Below are positions 27,007 through 38,179 of a DNA stretch of 64,000 bases, in pieces. This DNA is from Oscillospiraceae bacterium (lineage in GTDB: Bacteria; Bacillota; Clostridia; Oscillospirales; CAG-272). The position numbers and the translations under genes are program-made. Position 1 is the first letter of the stretch; each line of letters starts with the position of its first letter. The stretch spans positions 1,550,001 to 1,614,000 of the forward strand of contig CP091718.1 of assembly GCA_022009675.1 (NCBI GenBank). The letters run 5' to 3'. A model generated the notes under the pieces. That model had not been told where the DNA came from. It saw only the letters and a list, made by a program, of their open reading frames with translations, and did no database searches.

Positions 27007-27930
27007 TCAGCTTTCCGATGCAGTCACCGGGTGGCAGATCCACGCAGGGATGCCTTCCGACTGCAGCGCGCGGTATGCTGCCCCGGCGCCGCCCCGCGCG
27101 AACAGCCCGAACACGCTGGGACCGCTGCCGCTCATACGGACGCCGCACGCGCCTGCCGCTGTGAGCGCGGCGTGCAGTCCGGCTGCCGTGCTGTGTCGCG
27201 GCAGGATGACCGACTCGAACAGATTGAACATATGCGCCCCGATGCCGGACAGATCGCCATGCGCCAGCGCGGACAGCAGTGCATTCTGCTGCTCCGTGCG
27301 TGGTTGGCAGAATTCCGGCGCAAAACCGCCGTAAGCGGCGTCCAGTGCGCGGTAGGCTTCCGGGGTGGACACGCCTTCCCCGGCGCAGGCAATCAGAATA
27401 TCGCAGTCCGGCAGGGGAGAGCAGGGGTTCAGGACATCGCACACGCCCTCGGTGATGCAGGCGCCGCCCCGGATGCAGAAGGGAACATCCGCCCCCAGCT
27501 TTCCGCCCAGCATTTCCAGTGCGGCGGCGTCCAGCGGCTCGCCCGCAAGGCGGTTCAGTCCGCGCAGAACGGCGGCGGCATCGGTGCTTCCGCCTGCCAG
27601 ACCTGCCGGGTATGGGATATGCTTTTCGATGTGTACGGTTGCCCGAAGCGCCGTTTTCCTGCATCCGTCTGCCCGTGTATGGGCAAGGAAAGTCTCCGCC
27701 GCGCGGAAGGCAAGGTTGCCCCGGTCGGTCGGGAGCGCCCGGTCGGAGCAGGTCAGTCTGACGCTGTCTTCATCAGCCGGTGACAGGGAGATTGTCACTG
27801 TGTCCGCGAGACTGACAGACTGCATGACGCCGGTCAGAAGGTGGTAGCCGTCCGGGCGTCGCCCGGTGATGTCGAGAAACAGGTTTATCTTGGCACACGC
27901 TTGCAGCGTCAGGGGAGTATCGTATGTCAT
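27007..27930 (-). CDS. ispE: 4-diphosphocytidyl-2-C-methyl-D-erythritol kinase
   Basis: GHMP kinase of the non-mevalonate isoprenoid pathway, which phosphorylates CDP-methylerythritol at O2. 307 residues and intact. It has the N-terminal ACAKINLFLDITGRRPDGYH with the general base region, the ATP-binding PYPAGLAGGSTDAAAV (GHMP glycine loop) and the C-terminal GVRMSGSGPSVFGLF. The start ATG overlaps the stop of the upstream unknown gene by four bases, so the two form an operon. The 3' end lies only about 27 bases from the convergent group II intron. Confidence 0.95.
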   Translation of the reverse strand: MTYDTPLTLQACAKINLFLDITGRRPDGYHLLTGVMQSVSLADTVTISLSPADEDSVRLTCSDRALPTDRGNLAFRAAETFLAHTRADGCRKTALRATVHIEKHIPYPAGLAGGSTDAAAVLRGLNRLAGEPLDAAALEMLGGKLGADVPFCIRGGACITEGVCDVLNPCSPLPDCDILIACAGEGVSTPEAYRALDAAYGGFAPEFCQPRTEQQNALLSALAHGDLSGIGAHMFNLFESVILPRHSTAAGLHAALTAAGACGVRMSGSGPSVFGLFARGGAGAAYRALQSEGIPAWICHPVTASES

Positions 27931-28839
27931 AGCCGGATATTTTCCTCCGTTTCGAGAAATTCTCGCAGAATACCCCGCCAGAGCGGGAGTTGTCCGAGGT
28001 CGGTTGCGCACCGGACGGTCAGCAGTACGCCGTCCAGTGCGAGCAGGGGCGTGCGGGCGGCGCAGAAGGTCAGCTTGCGTGTCAACTCCGCCGGGGAGGC
28101 GTTCCCGCGCAGGCAGAGTGCCGTCCGCACGCCTGCCGGAAACGCGGGCGGTGTATCGCTTTCCTCGGGATCGGTCAGCGCGCACACCAGCACGGGCAGG
28201 CGACGCGCATCGGCGAGATAGCGCGCCAGCTGTTCCAGCTGTCCGCACGGACCGATCAGTTCCAGCGGACGTGCCTGCGCAAGGCACACTTCGGCTGTTT
28301 CACGTACATGCTGGGTGAACAGCAGGTCACGCTCCGCCGGAGCAAGCGCCACGCCCGTCTCTTCCCGCCTGCGGCACAGCGCGGCGTGATATGGATCGGG
28401 GCGCACGAAAGCGTAGCCGTCCGGCAGCGGCAGCATGAACCGCCTGGTCCGGCACGTCAGGTGCTGCCCCCATACGGCGGGCAAGTGCGGCAAGCGTCAG
28501 ATCGTTTTCCTGCGCATCGGGGGAAATGAACCGTGTCAGATGCCGCCATAGTGCTGCCGGGTCAGGACGCGGATCGTGCCATTCAAACCCTTCTGCCAGC
28601 AGCGCAAGAATCCGACGTCGCAGGGGGTGTCCCGGGGCGAGCGGCAGGGCGCGGCACAGCGCCGCGAGCTTATCATAATCCGGTGCGCCGCCGTCCGGGA
28701 GCAGTTCCGGCGGTTCCCCGCAGGCGGTCAACAGGGTTGACATACCGTCGGAGCGCCGGAACAGGTCATAGGGGGAGGCAAAGCGGATGTCCTCCGGGGC
28801 ATCCGTTCCGACTACATACAGCGCGGTGATTTCCCTCAT
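27927..28839 (-). CDS. Conserved-looking protein of unknown function upstream of ispE (one frameshift)
   Basis: About 300 residues, starting at ATG 28839 behind GGAGG. The N-terminus reads REITALYVVGTDAPEDIRFA and then ASPYDLFRRSDGMSTLLTACG. A slip near 28445-28455 joins it to FMLPLPDGYAFVRPDPYHAA and an Ala/Leu-rich C-terminal half ending LPLWRGILREFLETEENIRL. I do not recognise the family. There are no membrane helices, signal peptide or clear nucleotide-binding motif. The four-base overlap with ispE means coupled translation, but that alone does not define a role in isoprenoid synthesis. Confidence 0.65.
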
Positions 28840-28896
28840 GTTCTGCATCCTCCGTTCCGTGTCCCCGGCTTGGCGCCGTGTAATGGCTGTGGAAGT

Positions 28897-28925
28897 ATTG
28901 TAACACATTTTGCGCCGGATTGCAA
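28897..28925 (-). promoter_or_regulatory. Promoter of the unknown gene-ispE operon
   Basis: TTGCAA (28920-28925), 17 bp, TACAAT (28897-28902), with AATGTGT before the -10. Confidence 0.75.
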
Positions 28926-28990
28926 CACGCGCGACCGCTTTTTTTGTTCGGCAGGTTCTGCCGCAGACGAGATAGATGATACAACAGGAA

Positions 28991-29028
28991 AGACCTGTAC
29001 GTTGCGGATGTCCGCAACGTACAGGTCT
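28991..29028 (-). terminator. groEL terminator
   Basis: Perfect 18-bp arms (28991-29008 and 29011-29028) with a two-base loop, about 90 bases past the groEL stop. The following minus-strand sequence is TTCCTGTT, a weak T-tract. Confidence 0.65.
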
Positions 29029-29120
29029 CTGTTCCTGTCAGATCAATCAGCGGCTACTCAGGGAAGCGCTGATTGGAATGAGGCTTCGGCAGAAGCGTTG
29101 CCGATTAAAGCGGCACTTCT

Positions 29121-30819
<1,699 letters not shown>

Positions 30820-31107
30820 TTACTCAACGGTTGCCAGAATGTCGTCCTCGGACAGCACCGTGTACTCGACACCATCCAGCTTGACTGCCGTGCCGGCATA
30901 CTTGCTGGCGATGACCTTGTCACCGACCTTGACGGTCATGGGTGCCACGGTACCGTTATCCGTGACCTTGCCGGGTCCTACGGCGATAACGTCTGCCACC
31001 TGGGGCTTCTCCTGCGCGGACGCGGTGAGGATGATGCCGGTCTTGGTTTTCTCCTCGGCTTCTTCAAACTTGATGACCACACGGTTGGACAGGGGATTGA
31101 GTTTCAT
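30820..31107 (-). CDS. groES: 10 kDa co-chaperonin GroES
   Basis: 95 residues, intact. It caps the GroEL ring. Marks are MKLNPLSNRVVIKFEEAEEK, the mobile loop KTKTGIILTASAQEKPQ, DKVIASKYAGTAVKLDG and the closing SEDDILATVE. The ATG is preceded by AAGGAGGAATCA. First gene of groESL, with the CIRCE operator about 90 bases upstream. Confidence 0.97.
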   Translation of the reverse strand: MKLNPLSNRVVIKFEEAEEKTKTGIILTASAQEKPQVADVIAVGPGKVTDNGTVAPMTVKVGDKVIASKYAGTAVKLDGVEYTVLSEDDILATVE

Positions 31108-31197
31108 GATTGATTCCTCCTTGACGCTTGACGCTTTGCGATAAGCCTGCCGCTGTACGTTGCACTGCCTGCGCGGCGCGCCGCGCGGCGGCTGGTG

Positions 31198-31224
31198 TTA
31201 GCACTCGAACTTCATGAGTGCCAA
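31198..31224 (-). promoter_or_regulatory. CIRCE operator (HrcA site)
   Basis: TTAGCACTC, nine bases, GAGTGCCAA: the canonical inverted repeat with one mismatch in the second arm. It lies just downstream of the groES -10, so HrcA would repress groESL until heat stress. Confidence 0.95.
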
Positions 31225-31236
31225 CTTACAACGCAT

Positions 31237-31264
31237 ATTCTACACCAATTCCGGGAAATGTCAA
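31237..31264 (-). promoter_or_regulatory. groESL promoter
   Basis: TTGACA (31259-31264), 16 bp, TAGAAT (31237-31242), immediately upstream of CIRCE. Confidence 0.85.
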
Positions 31265-31372
31265 GGGCTTTTTTTCTCAATATTCACATATTGTTAACAT
31301 TTGGCGTAAAAGGGCCACCCTTCTGTCCGGCGCGCGGGACGCATACAATCCTTCCGGAAGGGGGACGCGGGC

Positions 31373-32699
31373 ATGGATTCCGTCATGACGGTAACATCTT
31401 TTATTTATTCTTGCTGTGAGCGGGTATTTTGCGGTTCGCCTGCATGGTATGCGTGCCGTCCGTCCGCTCCGACGCCTGCGTGCGGCGCTGACTCCCCGCC
31501 GGTCTGGCACGGGCGTTTTCCCCGCTGGGCGGAATGTGCATGGCGCTGGCGGGAACGCTGGGTGTCGGGAATATTGCAGGCGTTGCCACCGCCCCTGTGG
31601 CTGGGCGGTCCGGGGGCGATTTTTCTGGATGATTTTCAGCGGTCTTGCGGTCACGGTGCTGAAATATGCCGAGATCGTGCTGGCGATCCGCCACAGGCGG
31701 CGGACGGCAAACGGCACGGTGGGCGGCGCACCCTACTATATTTCGGATCTGCTGTTCGCCCGCGGGCACGCCGGAGCGGGGCGTCTGCTGGCGTGCCTGT
31801 TTGCATGGCTCTGCCTGCTCAATGCGCTGACCATGGGTTCGGTGCTCCAGATCAACGCGGCGGCGTCCGCCCTGCACGGGGCATTCGGACTGCCGCCGCT
31901 GGTGACGGGGCTGACAGCCGCCGGACTGTGCGCTGTGGTCATGAGCGGCGGAGCATCGCGGATTGCCGCGCTGACCGAGCGGCTGGTGCCGTTCATGACG
32001 GTCGGCTTTCTGTTGCTCTGCGGTGCCGTTCTGATCCTGCGTCGGGAGCGTCTGCCGGACGCTGCGGCGGCGATCCTGCGTGAGGCGTTTTTCCCCGGCG
32101 AATGCCGGAGCGGCTGCCGGAGGCGGCGTGGGCGGCTTCTTTTGACGCGCGCGGTGCGCGTGGGGGTCATGCGCGGGCTGGTGTCCAATGAGGCAGGATG
32201 CGGCACGGCGCCCATGGCGCACGCGGCGGCTGACACCGACAGCCCGGCGACGCAGGGCGTTCTCGGGATGCTGGAGGTCTTTGTGGACACCGTCCTTCTG
32301 TGCAGTATCACGGCGTTGACAGTCCTGGTCGGCGACACCGGCTATACAGCCTTCGGCGCGGACGGAGCTGCCTGCGCACGCGCCGCCTTCACCTCGGTGC
32401 TTGGCGACTGGGCTGGCGGTGTGTTCGGCATATCGGTGTTTCTGTTCGCGCTTGCCAGTGCCTTCTGCTGGGCGCATTACGGCATGACCTGCGTCGGATA
32501 TCTGCGTGCCCGCCGTCCCGGTACCGGACTGTGCTGGCGGATGCTGTTCACCCTCGCTTTCTGCTCCGCCCTGATTTTGGGCGCGCTGATGGCGCCCTCC
32601 CTCGCGTGGACGCTGGCGGATGCGGCAATCGCAGCCATGACTATACTGAACCTCTCCTGCCTGCTTCTCGGCGCCCGTGAAATAGCAACTGCGCGTTGA
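31373..32699 (+). CDS. Sodium:alanine (AGCS) symporter (several frameshifts in the N-terminal third)
   Basis: Amino-acid carrier of the alanine/glycine:cation symporter family, about 440 residues and 10-11 membrane helices. It starts at ATG 31373 behind GAAGGGGGA. A slip near 31399 joins LLFILAVSGYFAVRLHGMRA. Between 31500 and 31640 the signature stretch reads in alternating frames (CMALAGTLGVGNIAGVAT, then LWLGGPGAIF and WMIFSGLAVTVLKYAE). The remainder is a single frame with GLVSNEAGCGTAPMAHAAAD, the family's second signature. Frame changes lie in G- and C-runs. Confidence 0.85.
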
Positions 32700-32751
32700 C
32701 TATCGGCAATCCGGAGGTAGATCCCGCCATACGGCAGTATCATATCTCACC

Positions 32752-32800
32752 GTGAATTCCCGAAGTAAATTCCACTGTGAAATTTACTTCGGGAATTCAC
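32752..32800 (+). terminator. Long AT-rich hairpin downstream of the AGCS gene
   Basis: Arms of about 23 bp (32752-32774 and 32778-32800) with one mismatch and a three-base loop, followed by TATACTTTTA. It probably terminates the symporter transcript before the ylxM-ffh promoter. Confidence 0.6.
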
Positions 32801-32837
32801 TATACTTTTACCACCACCCCAATATTTCAAAAAGCTC

Positions 32838-32866
32838 TTGACAAATGCGCGGAAGTGTGCTATAAT
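32838..32866 (+). promoter_or_regulatory. Promoter of ylxM-ffh-rpsP-khpA
   Basis: Perfect TTGACA (32838-32843), 17 bp, TATAAT (32861-32866), with GTGTGC before the -10. Two small hairpins follow in the leader (TAAAGC/GCTTTA and CACC/GGTG). Confidence 0.9.
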
Positions 32867-32919
32867 CTGTAAAGCGTTTTGCTTTACACCCTTGCGGTGT
32901 GAAAGGACGGTTTCACGGT

Positions 32920-33264
32920 ATGTTTGAAAAAAACCTTGAAGTGGGACTTTTGCTGGACTTTTACGGAGACATACTGCCCGAACGACGGCGCGAAATGATC
33001 GAGTTGTACTATAATGACGATCTGTCGCTCGCCGAGGTCGCGGAGCAACTGGGCGTGACCCGGCAGGCTGTGCGCGAAACCGTCAAGAAAACCGAAACCG
33101 AATTGTATTTTTATGAGGAAAAGCTGGGGCTGCTGCGGCGGTTCACCGAAGCGCAGACCTGTGCCGGTCGCATCCGTGCCCTCTGTGAGGCGGAGAAGGA
33201 CTGCGTCTCGCCGGCGCTGCGCGAGGCGATCGACAGGCTGTGTGATGCCGTCGGTGCCGGGTAA
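32920..33264 (+). CDS. ylxM: YlxM/p13-like UPF0122 HTH protein
   Basis: 114 residues. It begins MFEKNLEVGLLLDFYGDILP, followed by a sigma-70 region 4-like HTH (NDDLSLAEVAEQLGVTRQAV). YlxM homologues are nearly always encoded directly before ffh, and in streptococci they bind and stimulate the SRP GTPase. I prefer ATG 32920 to the GTG at 32899 because homologues start MFEK or similar and AAAGGA lies upstream. Intact, and first gene of the SRP-ribosomal operon. Confidence 0.93.
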   Translation: MFEKNLEVGLLLDFYGDILPERRREMIELYYNDDLSLAEVAEQLGVTRQAVRETVKKTETELYFYEEKLGLLRRFTEAQTCAGRIRALCEAEKDCVSPALREAIDRLCDAVGAG

Positions 33265-33329
33265 CGCGGCTTTTCAGGTAACACCGCACCCGGTGCACGG
33301 GTGCCCAGGGAAGGGAGGCGCTGTGCCAT

Positions 33330-34687
33330 ATGGCGATGTTTTTCAAGTCTCAGCGAGAAGCTGGAGAATGCGTTCAAAAAATTCCGCAGCCGCGGTAAAT
33401 TGACAGAGGCAGACGTCAAGGCGGGGATGCGCGAGATAAAGCTCGCCCTGCTGGAGGCAGACGTCAACTTCAAGGTCGTCAAGGACTTTGTCCGCATCGT
33501 GTCCGAACGCGCGGTGGGGACGGAGGTCATGGAATCCCTTATGCCCGGACAGCAGATTGTCAAGATCGTGGACGAAGAGCTGACCCGCCTTATGGGCGGC
33601 TCGCAGTCCAAGCTCGAAATTGCGCCCAAGCCGCCGACGATTGTCATGATGGTCGGTCTGCAGGGCGCCGGTAAAACCACCCACGCCGGCAAGCTTGCGG
33701 GTATGTATAAGAAGCAGGGCAAGCGCCCGCTGCTGGTCGCCTGCGACGTGTACCGTCCTGCCGCAATCAGGCAGTTGGAGGTGCTGGGCGAGAAGCTGGA
33801 CATCCCGGTGTTCCAGATGGGCGACAGGGAAGACCCTGTCCGCATTGCCGCCGAGGGCGTGAAGCTCGCCGAACAGAAGGGCTACGACATGGTGTTCATA
33901 GACACCGCCGGACGGTTGCAGATTGATGAGGCGCTGATGAATGAGCTGATCCGCATCAAGCAGACCGTCAAGCCGACCGAGATCCTGCTGACGGTGGATT
34001 CCATGATCGGGCAGGAATCGGTCAATGTTGCGGGAGACGTTCAATAATCTGCTGGATATCACGGGCGTGATTCTGACCAAGCTGGACGGCGATACGCGAG
34101 GCGGTGCGGCTTTGTCTATCCGCTATGTTACCGGTAAGCCCATCAAGTTCGTCGGTATCGGCGAGAAGCTGGACGCCATTGAGCCGTTCTATCCGGACCG
34201 GATGGCGAACCGTATTCTCGGCATGGGTGATGTGCTGACGCTTATCGACAAGGCACAGCAGCAGTTTGACGAGAAGAAAGCCGCCGAACTGGAGCAGAAA
34301 ATACGCCAGTCCACCTTCACGCTGGACGACTACCTGGATCAGTTCGAGCAACTCAAAAACATGGGTTCGCTGGAGCAGCTCGCCGGCATGATCCCCGGCG
34401 TTAAGCCCGGCGCACTCAAGGACGCGCAGATTGACGAGAAGGCGCTGGCACACCAGCAGGCTATCATCCGCGCCATGACCGCCGACGAGCGCCGACGCCC
34501 GGATATCGTGCTCAACGCCAGCCGCAAGCAGCGCATCGCCGTCGGAAGCGGTACCACGGTGGAGGAGATCAACAAGTTGCTCAAGCAGTTCGAGCAGATC
34601 CGCAAGCTGATGAAGCAGTTTACCGATATGGGCGGCAAGCCCGGCAGAAAGGGGCGCCCCGGCAGGGGGATGCGGTTCCCGTTCTGA
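33330..34687 (+). CDS. ffh: Signal recognition particle GTPase Ffh (two frameshifts)
   Basis: Targets nascent membrane proteins to FtsY and the Sec translocon. ATG 33330 follows GGGAGG. A T5 run at 33339-33343 must be T4 to give MAMFSSLSEKLENAFKKF. The NG domain has G1 GLQGAGKTTHAGKLA, DVYRPAAIRQLE, G3 DTAGRLQID and, after an extra G near 34030, ILTKLDGDTRGGAALSI. The methionine-rich M domain follows (GMGDVLTLIDKA, RIAVGSGTTVEEINKLLKQF) and ends GKPGRKGRPGRGMRFPF. Total about 452 residues, as usual. Confidence 0.96.
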
Positions 34688-34769
34688 GGTATTCCATTCT
34701 GAAACTTTCATGCCGCCCCAGGGCGGAGGAAGCTGAAATCAATAAAACACTTTCTGGAGGAACAAAACA

Positions 34770-35012
34770 ATGGTTAAGATCAGACTGACAAGAACCGGAG
34801 CCAAGAAGGCTCCCAGCTACCGTGTGGTTGTGGCGGACAGCCGTTACCCCCGCGACGGTCGCTTCATCGACATCATCGGTACCTACAACCCCATGGTAAC
34901 GCCCGCCGAGGTCAAGCTGGACGCCGATAAGGCGAAGGATTGGCTCTCCAAGGGAGCTCAGCCCACCGAAACGGTCAAGTCTCTGTTCAAGAAGAACGGC
35001 ATCCTCGCCTGA
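34770..35012 (+). CDS. rpsP: 30S ribosomal protein bS16
   Basis: 80 residues, intact, starting [20 protein letters not shown] and with [20 protein letters not shown], the S16 signature. CTGGAGGAAC precedes the ATG. It follows ffh by 82 bases in the classic ffh-rpsP arrangement of Firmicutes. Confidence 0.98.
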   Translation: MVKIRLTRTGAKKAPSYRVVVADSRYPRDGRFIDIIGTYNPMVTPAEVKLDADKAKDWLSKGAQPTETVKSLFKKNGILA

Positions 35013-35031
35013 TCCTCTCCGGGTACACCCT

Positions 35032-35268
35032 ATGGCAGAGCTTCAGACGACACTCCGCGACATAGCTGCCGCTATCGTGGATCATCCGGATGAGGTTGCC
35101 GTCACGTGCGAGGAAACCGAGGACTCCGTGACCTTGACCCTGAGCGTCGCCCCTGACGATATGGGCATGGTCATCGGACGCCACGGGCGCATTGCCAAGG
35201 CAATCCGTACCGTAATCAAGGCAGCCTCCGCCAACTGCGGGAAGCGCGTCAACGTCGATATCCGCTGA
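35032..35268 (+). CDS. khpA: KhpA, KH-domain RNA-binding protein
   Basis: 78 residues. A single KH fold with the RNA-gripping G-x-x-G in MVIGRHGRIAKAIRTV (GRHG). KhpA pairs with KhpB/Jag in RNA binding and cell elongation control in streptococci. It starts 19 bases behind rpsP, as in other Firmicutes, where rimM and trmD usually follow. Here the operon ends at a repeat-rich hairpin instead. Confidence 0.95.
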   Translation: MAELQTTLRDIAAAIVDHPDEVAVTCEETEDSVTLTLSVAPDDMGMVIGRHGRIAKAIRTVIKAASANCGKRVNVDIR

Positions 35269-35324
35269 TCCGCTCGCAAGGCGGCGCCGCACGGGTTCCG
35301 TGCCGGCACGGTCAGCTTCACAAC

Positions 35325-35448
35325 AAAAACACCCGTCTGATTCCGGGAATCAAGGATTCATCGAATCGAAGATTCGTGGAATCGAAGATTCGTGGAATCG
35401 AAGATTCGTGGAATCGAAGATTCATGGAATCAGGGACGGGTGTTTTTT
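35325..35448. terminator. Bidirectional terminator with 16-bp tandem repeats in its loop
   Basis: Outer arms ACACCCGTC (35329-35337) and GACGGGTGT (35435-35443) are flanked by AAAAA and TTTTTT, so each strand ends in a U-tract. It lies between convergent khpA and gltA. The interior holds palindromic tandem repeats (see the repeat at 35347). Confidence 0.8.
35347..35426. repeat. Five tandem 16-bp palindromic repeats
   Basis: Four copies of GAATCGAAGATTCGTG (35363-35426, the last with CATG) are preceded by one degenerate copy at 35347. Each unit contains the palindrome GAATC-GAA-GATTC, so the RNA could fold into a row of small hairpins. The units have no spacers, so this is not a CRISPR array. 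Confidence 0.9.
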
Positions 35449-35469
35449 GCATTCTGCCTTGTACGGCGT

Positions 35470-36867
35470 TCAGCGCCGGGTCAGCTCCGTGTAGGGACGT
35501 TCCCGCTCGATGCACTTGTAGCCGGGGCGCATGATCTTGCCGGAGGACAGGATTTCCTCCATGCGGTGCGCACACCAGCCTGCCGTGCGGGCAATGGTGA
35601 AGAGCGGCGTGTACATCTCGGTCGGGATGCCCAGCATCCGGTATACCAGACCGGAGTAGAGATCGACATTGGCGCAGATATCGTGATGCTTGCCCTTGTA
35701 CGTGTTGAAAACCTCCGGCGTCAGACGCTCTATGGATTCCAGCAGCTCGAAATCCTCGCCGTAGCCTTTGTCCTGTGCCAGCTGGCGCGCGTAACGCTTG
35801 AGCATGACGGCGCGGGGATCGGACTTGGTATAGACCGCGTGCCCCATGCCGTAGATCAGCCCGGATCCGTCGTTTGCCTTGCCCTTCAGGATGCGAAGCA
35901 GGAAGTCGGACAACTCGTCGTCGTTGTGCGGGTCGCGGACGTTTGCTTTCACGCAGTCGAACATCTCCTGCACCTTGATGTTCGCGCCGCCGTGCAGGGG
36001 ACCCTTCAGCGCGCCGATCCCTGCCGCAATAGCGGAATAGGTGTCGGTTCCGGTGGAGGACAGCACACGCGTGGCAAAGGTTGAAGCGTTTCCACCGCCG
36101 TGCTCGGCGTGGATGATGAGGCACAGATCCAGCAGATGCGCCTCCTCCGGCGTGTAGCTCTTGTCGGGGCGCAGGATGCGCAGGAAATTCTCCGCCGTGG
36201 ACAGCCCGTCGCGCGGATTATGCAGGTTCAGCGATTTGTTGAAGAAGGTGTTGCGGTAGACAGCGTATGCCTGCCCCGCAATGACGGGCAGGCGCGCCAC
36301 CAGCTCCATGGATTGCCGCATCATATTTTCCAGTGAAGTATCGTCCGGATTGTCGTCGTAGGCATACAGCGACAGGACTGCAACCTCCAGTTTATTCATG
36401 ATGGAACGCGACGGCGCTTTCATGATGATATCCTCGGTGAAGCGGGGCGGCAGATGGCGCAGCATTGCCAGCACATCGGCAAATTCCTGCAACTCCCAGC
36501 GCGTGGGCAGGTGCCCCATGAACAGCAGGAAGGCGCACTCCTCAAACCCGAAGCGTCCCTCCGCGATGCAACTTTCCAGCAGGTCGCATATATTGTACCC
36601 GCGGTATTCCAGCACGCCGTCAACCGGGCACTTTTCGCCCTCGTTGACCACATAGCCGTGCGCATTGCCGATGCGGGTCACGCCGGCGGTCACGCCGGTT
36701 CCGTCCGGCTCGCGCAGTCCGCGCTTGACCTTGTAGCTGTCAAATGCGGCGGCGGGGATTGTGTAGGCGGTGCGGCACGAGTCCAGCAGATCGCGGAACT
36801 CGCTCTCGGTTTTTTCCTCTGCGTCCGGCGGCAGCTGGCAGTATTTCAAGGTGGATTCCAATGACAT
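35470..36867 (-). CDS. gltA: Citrate synthase
   Basis: Condenses oxaloacetate and acetyl-CoA. 465 residues, intact, starting at ATG 36867 behind GAGAGGAGGTC. Catalytic histidines are in LIIHAEHGGGNASTFATRV and LKGPLHGGANIKV, with GMGHAVYTKSDPRA and the arginine-containing RTAGWCAHRMEE. The N-terminal extension is longer than in the E. coli enzyme, as in many clostridial forms. In this organism it probably feeds a partial oxidative branch to glutamate. It has its own promoter. Confidence 0.95.
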   Translation of the reverse strand: MSLESTLKYCQLPPDAEEKTESEFRDLLDSCRTAYTIPAAAFDSYKVKRGLREPDGTGVTAGVTRIGNAHGYVVNEGEKCPVDGVLEYRGYNICDLLESCIAEGRFGFEECAFLLFMGHLPTRWELQEFADVLAMLRHLPPRFTEDIIMKAPSRSIMNKLEVAVLSLYAYDDNPDDTSLENMMRQSMELVARLPVIAGQAYAVYRNTFFNKSLNLHNPRDGLSTAENFLRILRPDKSYTPEEAHLLDLCLIIHAEHGGGNASTFATRVLSSTGTDTYSAIAAGIGALKGPLHGGANIKVQEMFDCVKANVRDPHNDDELSDFLLRILKGKANDGSGLIYGMGHAVYTKSDPRAVMLKRYARQLAQDKGYGEDFELLESIERLTPEVFNTYKGKHHDICANVDLYSGLVYRMLGIPTEMYTPLFTIARTAGWCAHRMEEILSSGKIMRPGYKCIERERPYTELTRR

Positions 36868-36933
36868 GGGCGTGACCTCCTCTCGCCGCGCGTTTGCGGA
36901 ATATGGCGGCGTGTAGTAAGTGTATAGACGTAC

Positions 36934-36962
36934 AGTATACCACACATCGGGCTGATTTGCAA
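36934..36962 (-). promoter_or_regulatory. gltA promoter
   Basis: TTGCAA (36957-36962), 17 bp, TATACT (36934-36939), with TGTGTGG before the -10. Confidence 0.85.
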
Positions 36963-37119
36963 GATGCGTTTTCCATAATTTCAAAATTTTTCACATCTTG
37001 CGGCTGTTCCTGAAAAATAACGATGCGATTTGCATTTTCTAAATCCGAATCCGGCATGGCGAGGCGAAGAACTGGTGGCACACTTGCAAATCCATGCATA
37101 AAAACACGAATCGAAACCA

Positions 37120-37164
37120 ACAAGCAAGGGGCGCACCCGGATTCCGGATGCGCCCCTTGCTTGT
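37120..37164 (-). terminator. rpsB-tsf terminator
   Basis: Sixteen-bp arms (37120-37135, 37149-37164), AT-closed and GC-rich at the core, with TTGGTTTCG following on the minus strand. About 40 bases past the tsf stop. Confidence 0.7.
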
Positions 37165-37205
37165 ATAGCCGTGAATTTAGAGCGGTAAGCGATAGGACGG
37201 AAAGA

Positions 37206-38134
37206 TTACTTGTTGCCGCCTGCCAGCTTTTCAATCTCGGCAGCGAAGTCCTCTTCCTTCTTCTGGATGCCCTCGCCCTTTTCAAAGCGGTACATCTCCG
37301 CGACAACGATCTTGCCACCCAGCTCCTTAGCGGTCTTTTTCAATGTACTGACCGACCTTCATGCTGTCCTCCAGGAAGTACTCCATGTCGAGGAGGCAGT
37401 TGTTCTCATAGAACTTGTTCAGGCGACCGACAGCCATCTTTTCCTTTGATGGCATCCGGCTTCTGGGACAGGGCGGGATCGTTCTCGATCTGCGCACGGA
37501 CGATGGCAGTCTCTGCCTCCAGAACGCTGGCGGGAACCTGATCCCGGTTAATATAGGGGTGGTGTACGCGCCGACCTGCAGGGCGATGTTCTTGGCGAAC
37601 TGGGCAAAGCCCTCCTTGTCTGCCACATCCGTATCGAACCGGACGATAACGCCGATGGAGCCGATGCCGTGAATATACGTGCTGGTGATGCCCTCGGTTA
37701 CGGCAAAGCGGCGGATGCTCAGCTTCTCGCCGATCTTGAAGATCATCTCCTTCAGCTTCGTCAACGGTGCAGTCCTCGCCGGCATACTTGCAGCTCATCA
37801 GAGCCTCCACGTCAGCGGGCTTGTTTGCGATGATGGTCTTGAGCAGGTTCTTGACGAACTCGCGGAAGAGCTCGTTCTTGGCGACAAAGTCGGTCTCGGA
37901 GTTGACCTCGATGATGGCGGTGGTGTCACCCTCCTTCATCACATCGACCAGACCGTCCGCCGCGATGCGGGTCGCGATCTTGGACTGAGCCTTCAGCTCG
38001 CCCTTCTCGCGCAGGATCTTGACAGCGGCTTCCATATCGCCGTCCGCCTCAACCAGTGCCTTCTTGCACTCCATCATGCCGATGCCGGTCTTTGCGCGCA
38101 GCGCAGCGACATCCTTAGCGGTAATAACAGCCAT
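37206..38134 (-). CDS. tsf: Elongation factor Ts (about four frameshifts)
   Basis: Nucleotide exchange factor for EF-Tu. The N-terminal domain MAVITAKDVAALRAKTGIGM followed by MECKKALVEADGD, and the core IIEVNSETDFVAKNELFREF, are intact. Slips near 37748, 37555, 37445 and 37335 split the rest: FKIGEKLSIRRFAVTEG, FAKNIALQVGAYTTP, then GRLNKFYENNCLLDMEYFLE, and the end VVAEMYRFEKGEGIQKKEED to the TAA at 37206-37208. Reassembled length is about 308 residues. An essential gene with four slips strongly argues for sequencing error. Confidence 0.94.
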
Positions 38135-38179
38135 GTTTCTCTATTCCTTTCTGCTTATATCGGTATCGGGGCGACCGGA

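Larger units (their letters stand above)
36868..37205. other. Spacer gltA / tsf
   Basis: Contains the gltA promoter and the terminator of the rpsB-tsf operon. No gene is supported between them. Confidence 0.6.

Noticed and set aside
31401..32477. 358-codon open frame on the minus strand
   Set aside because: Antisense to the AGCS symporter; composition is Arg/Gln/His-rich as expected for a shadow.
35347..35426. Possible CRISPR array
   Set aside because: Units are 16 bp, directly contiguous, palindromic and without spacers; no cas genes in the window.
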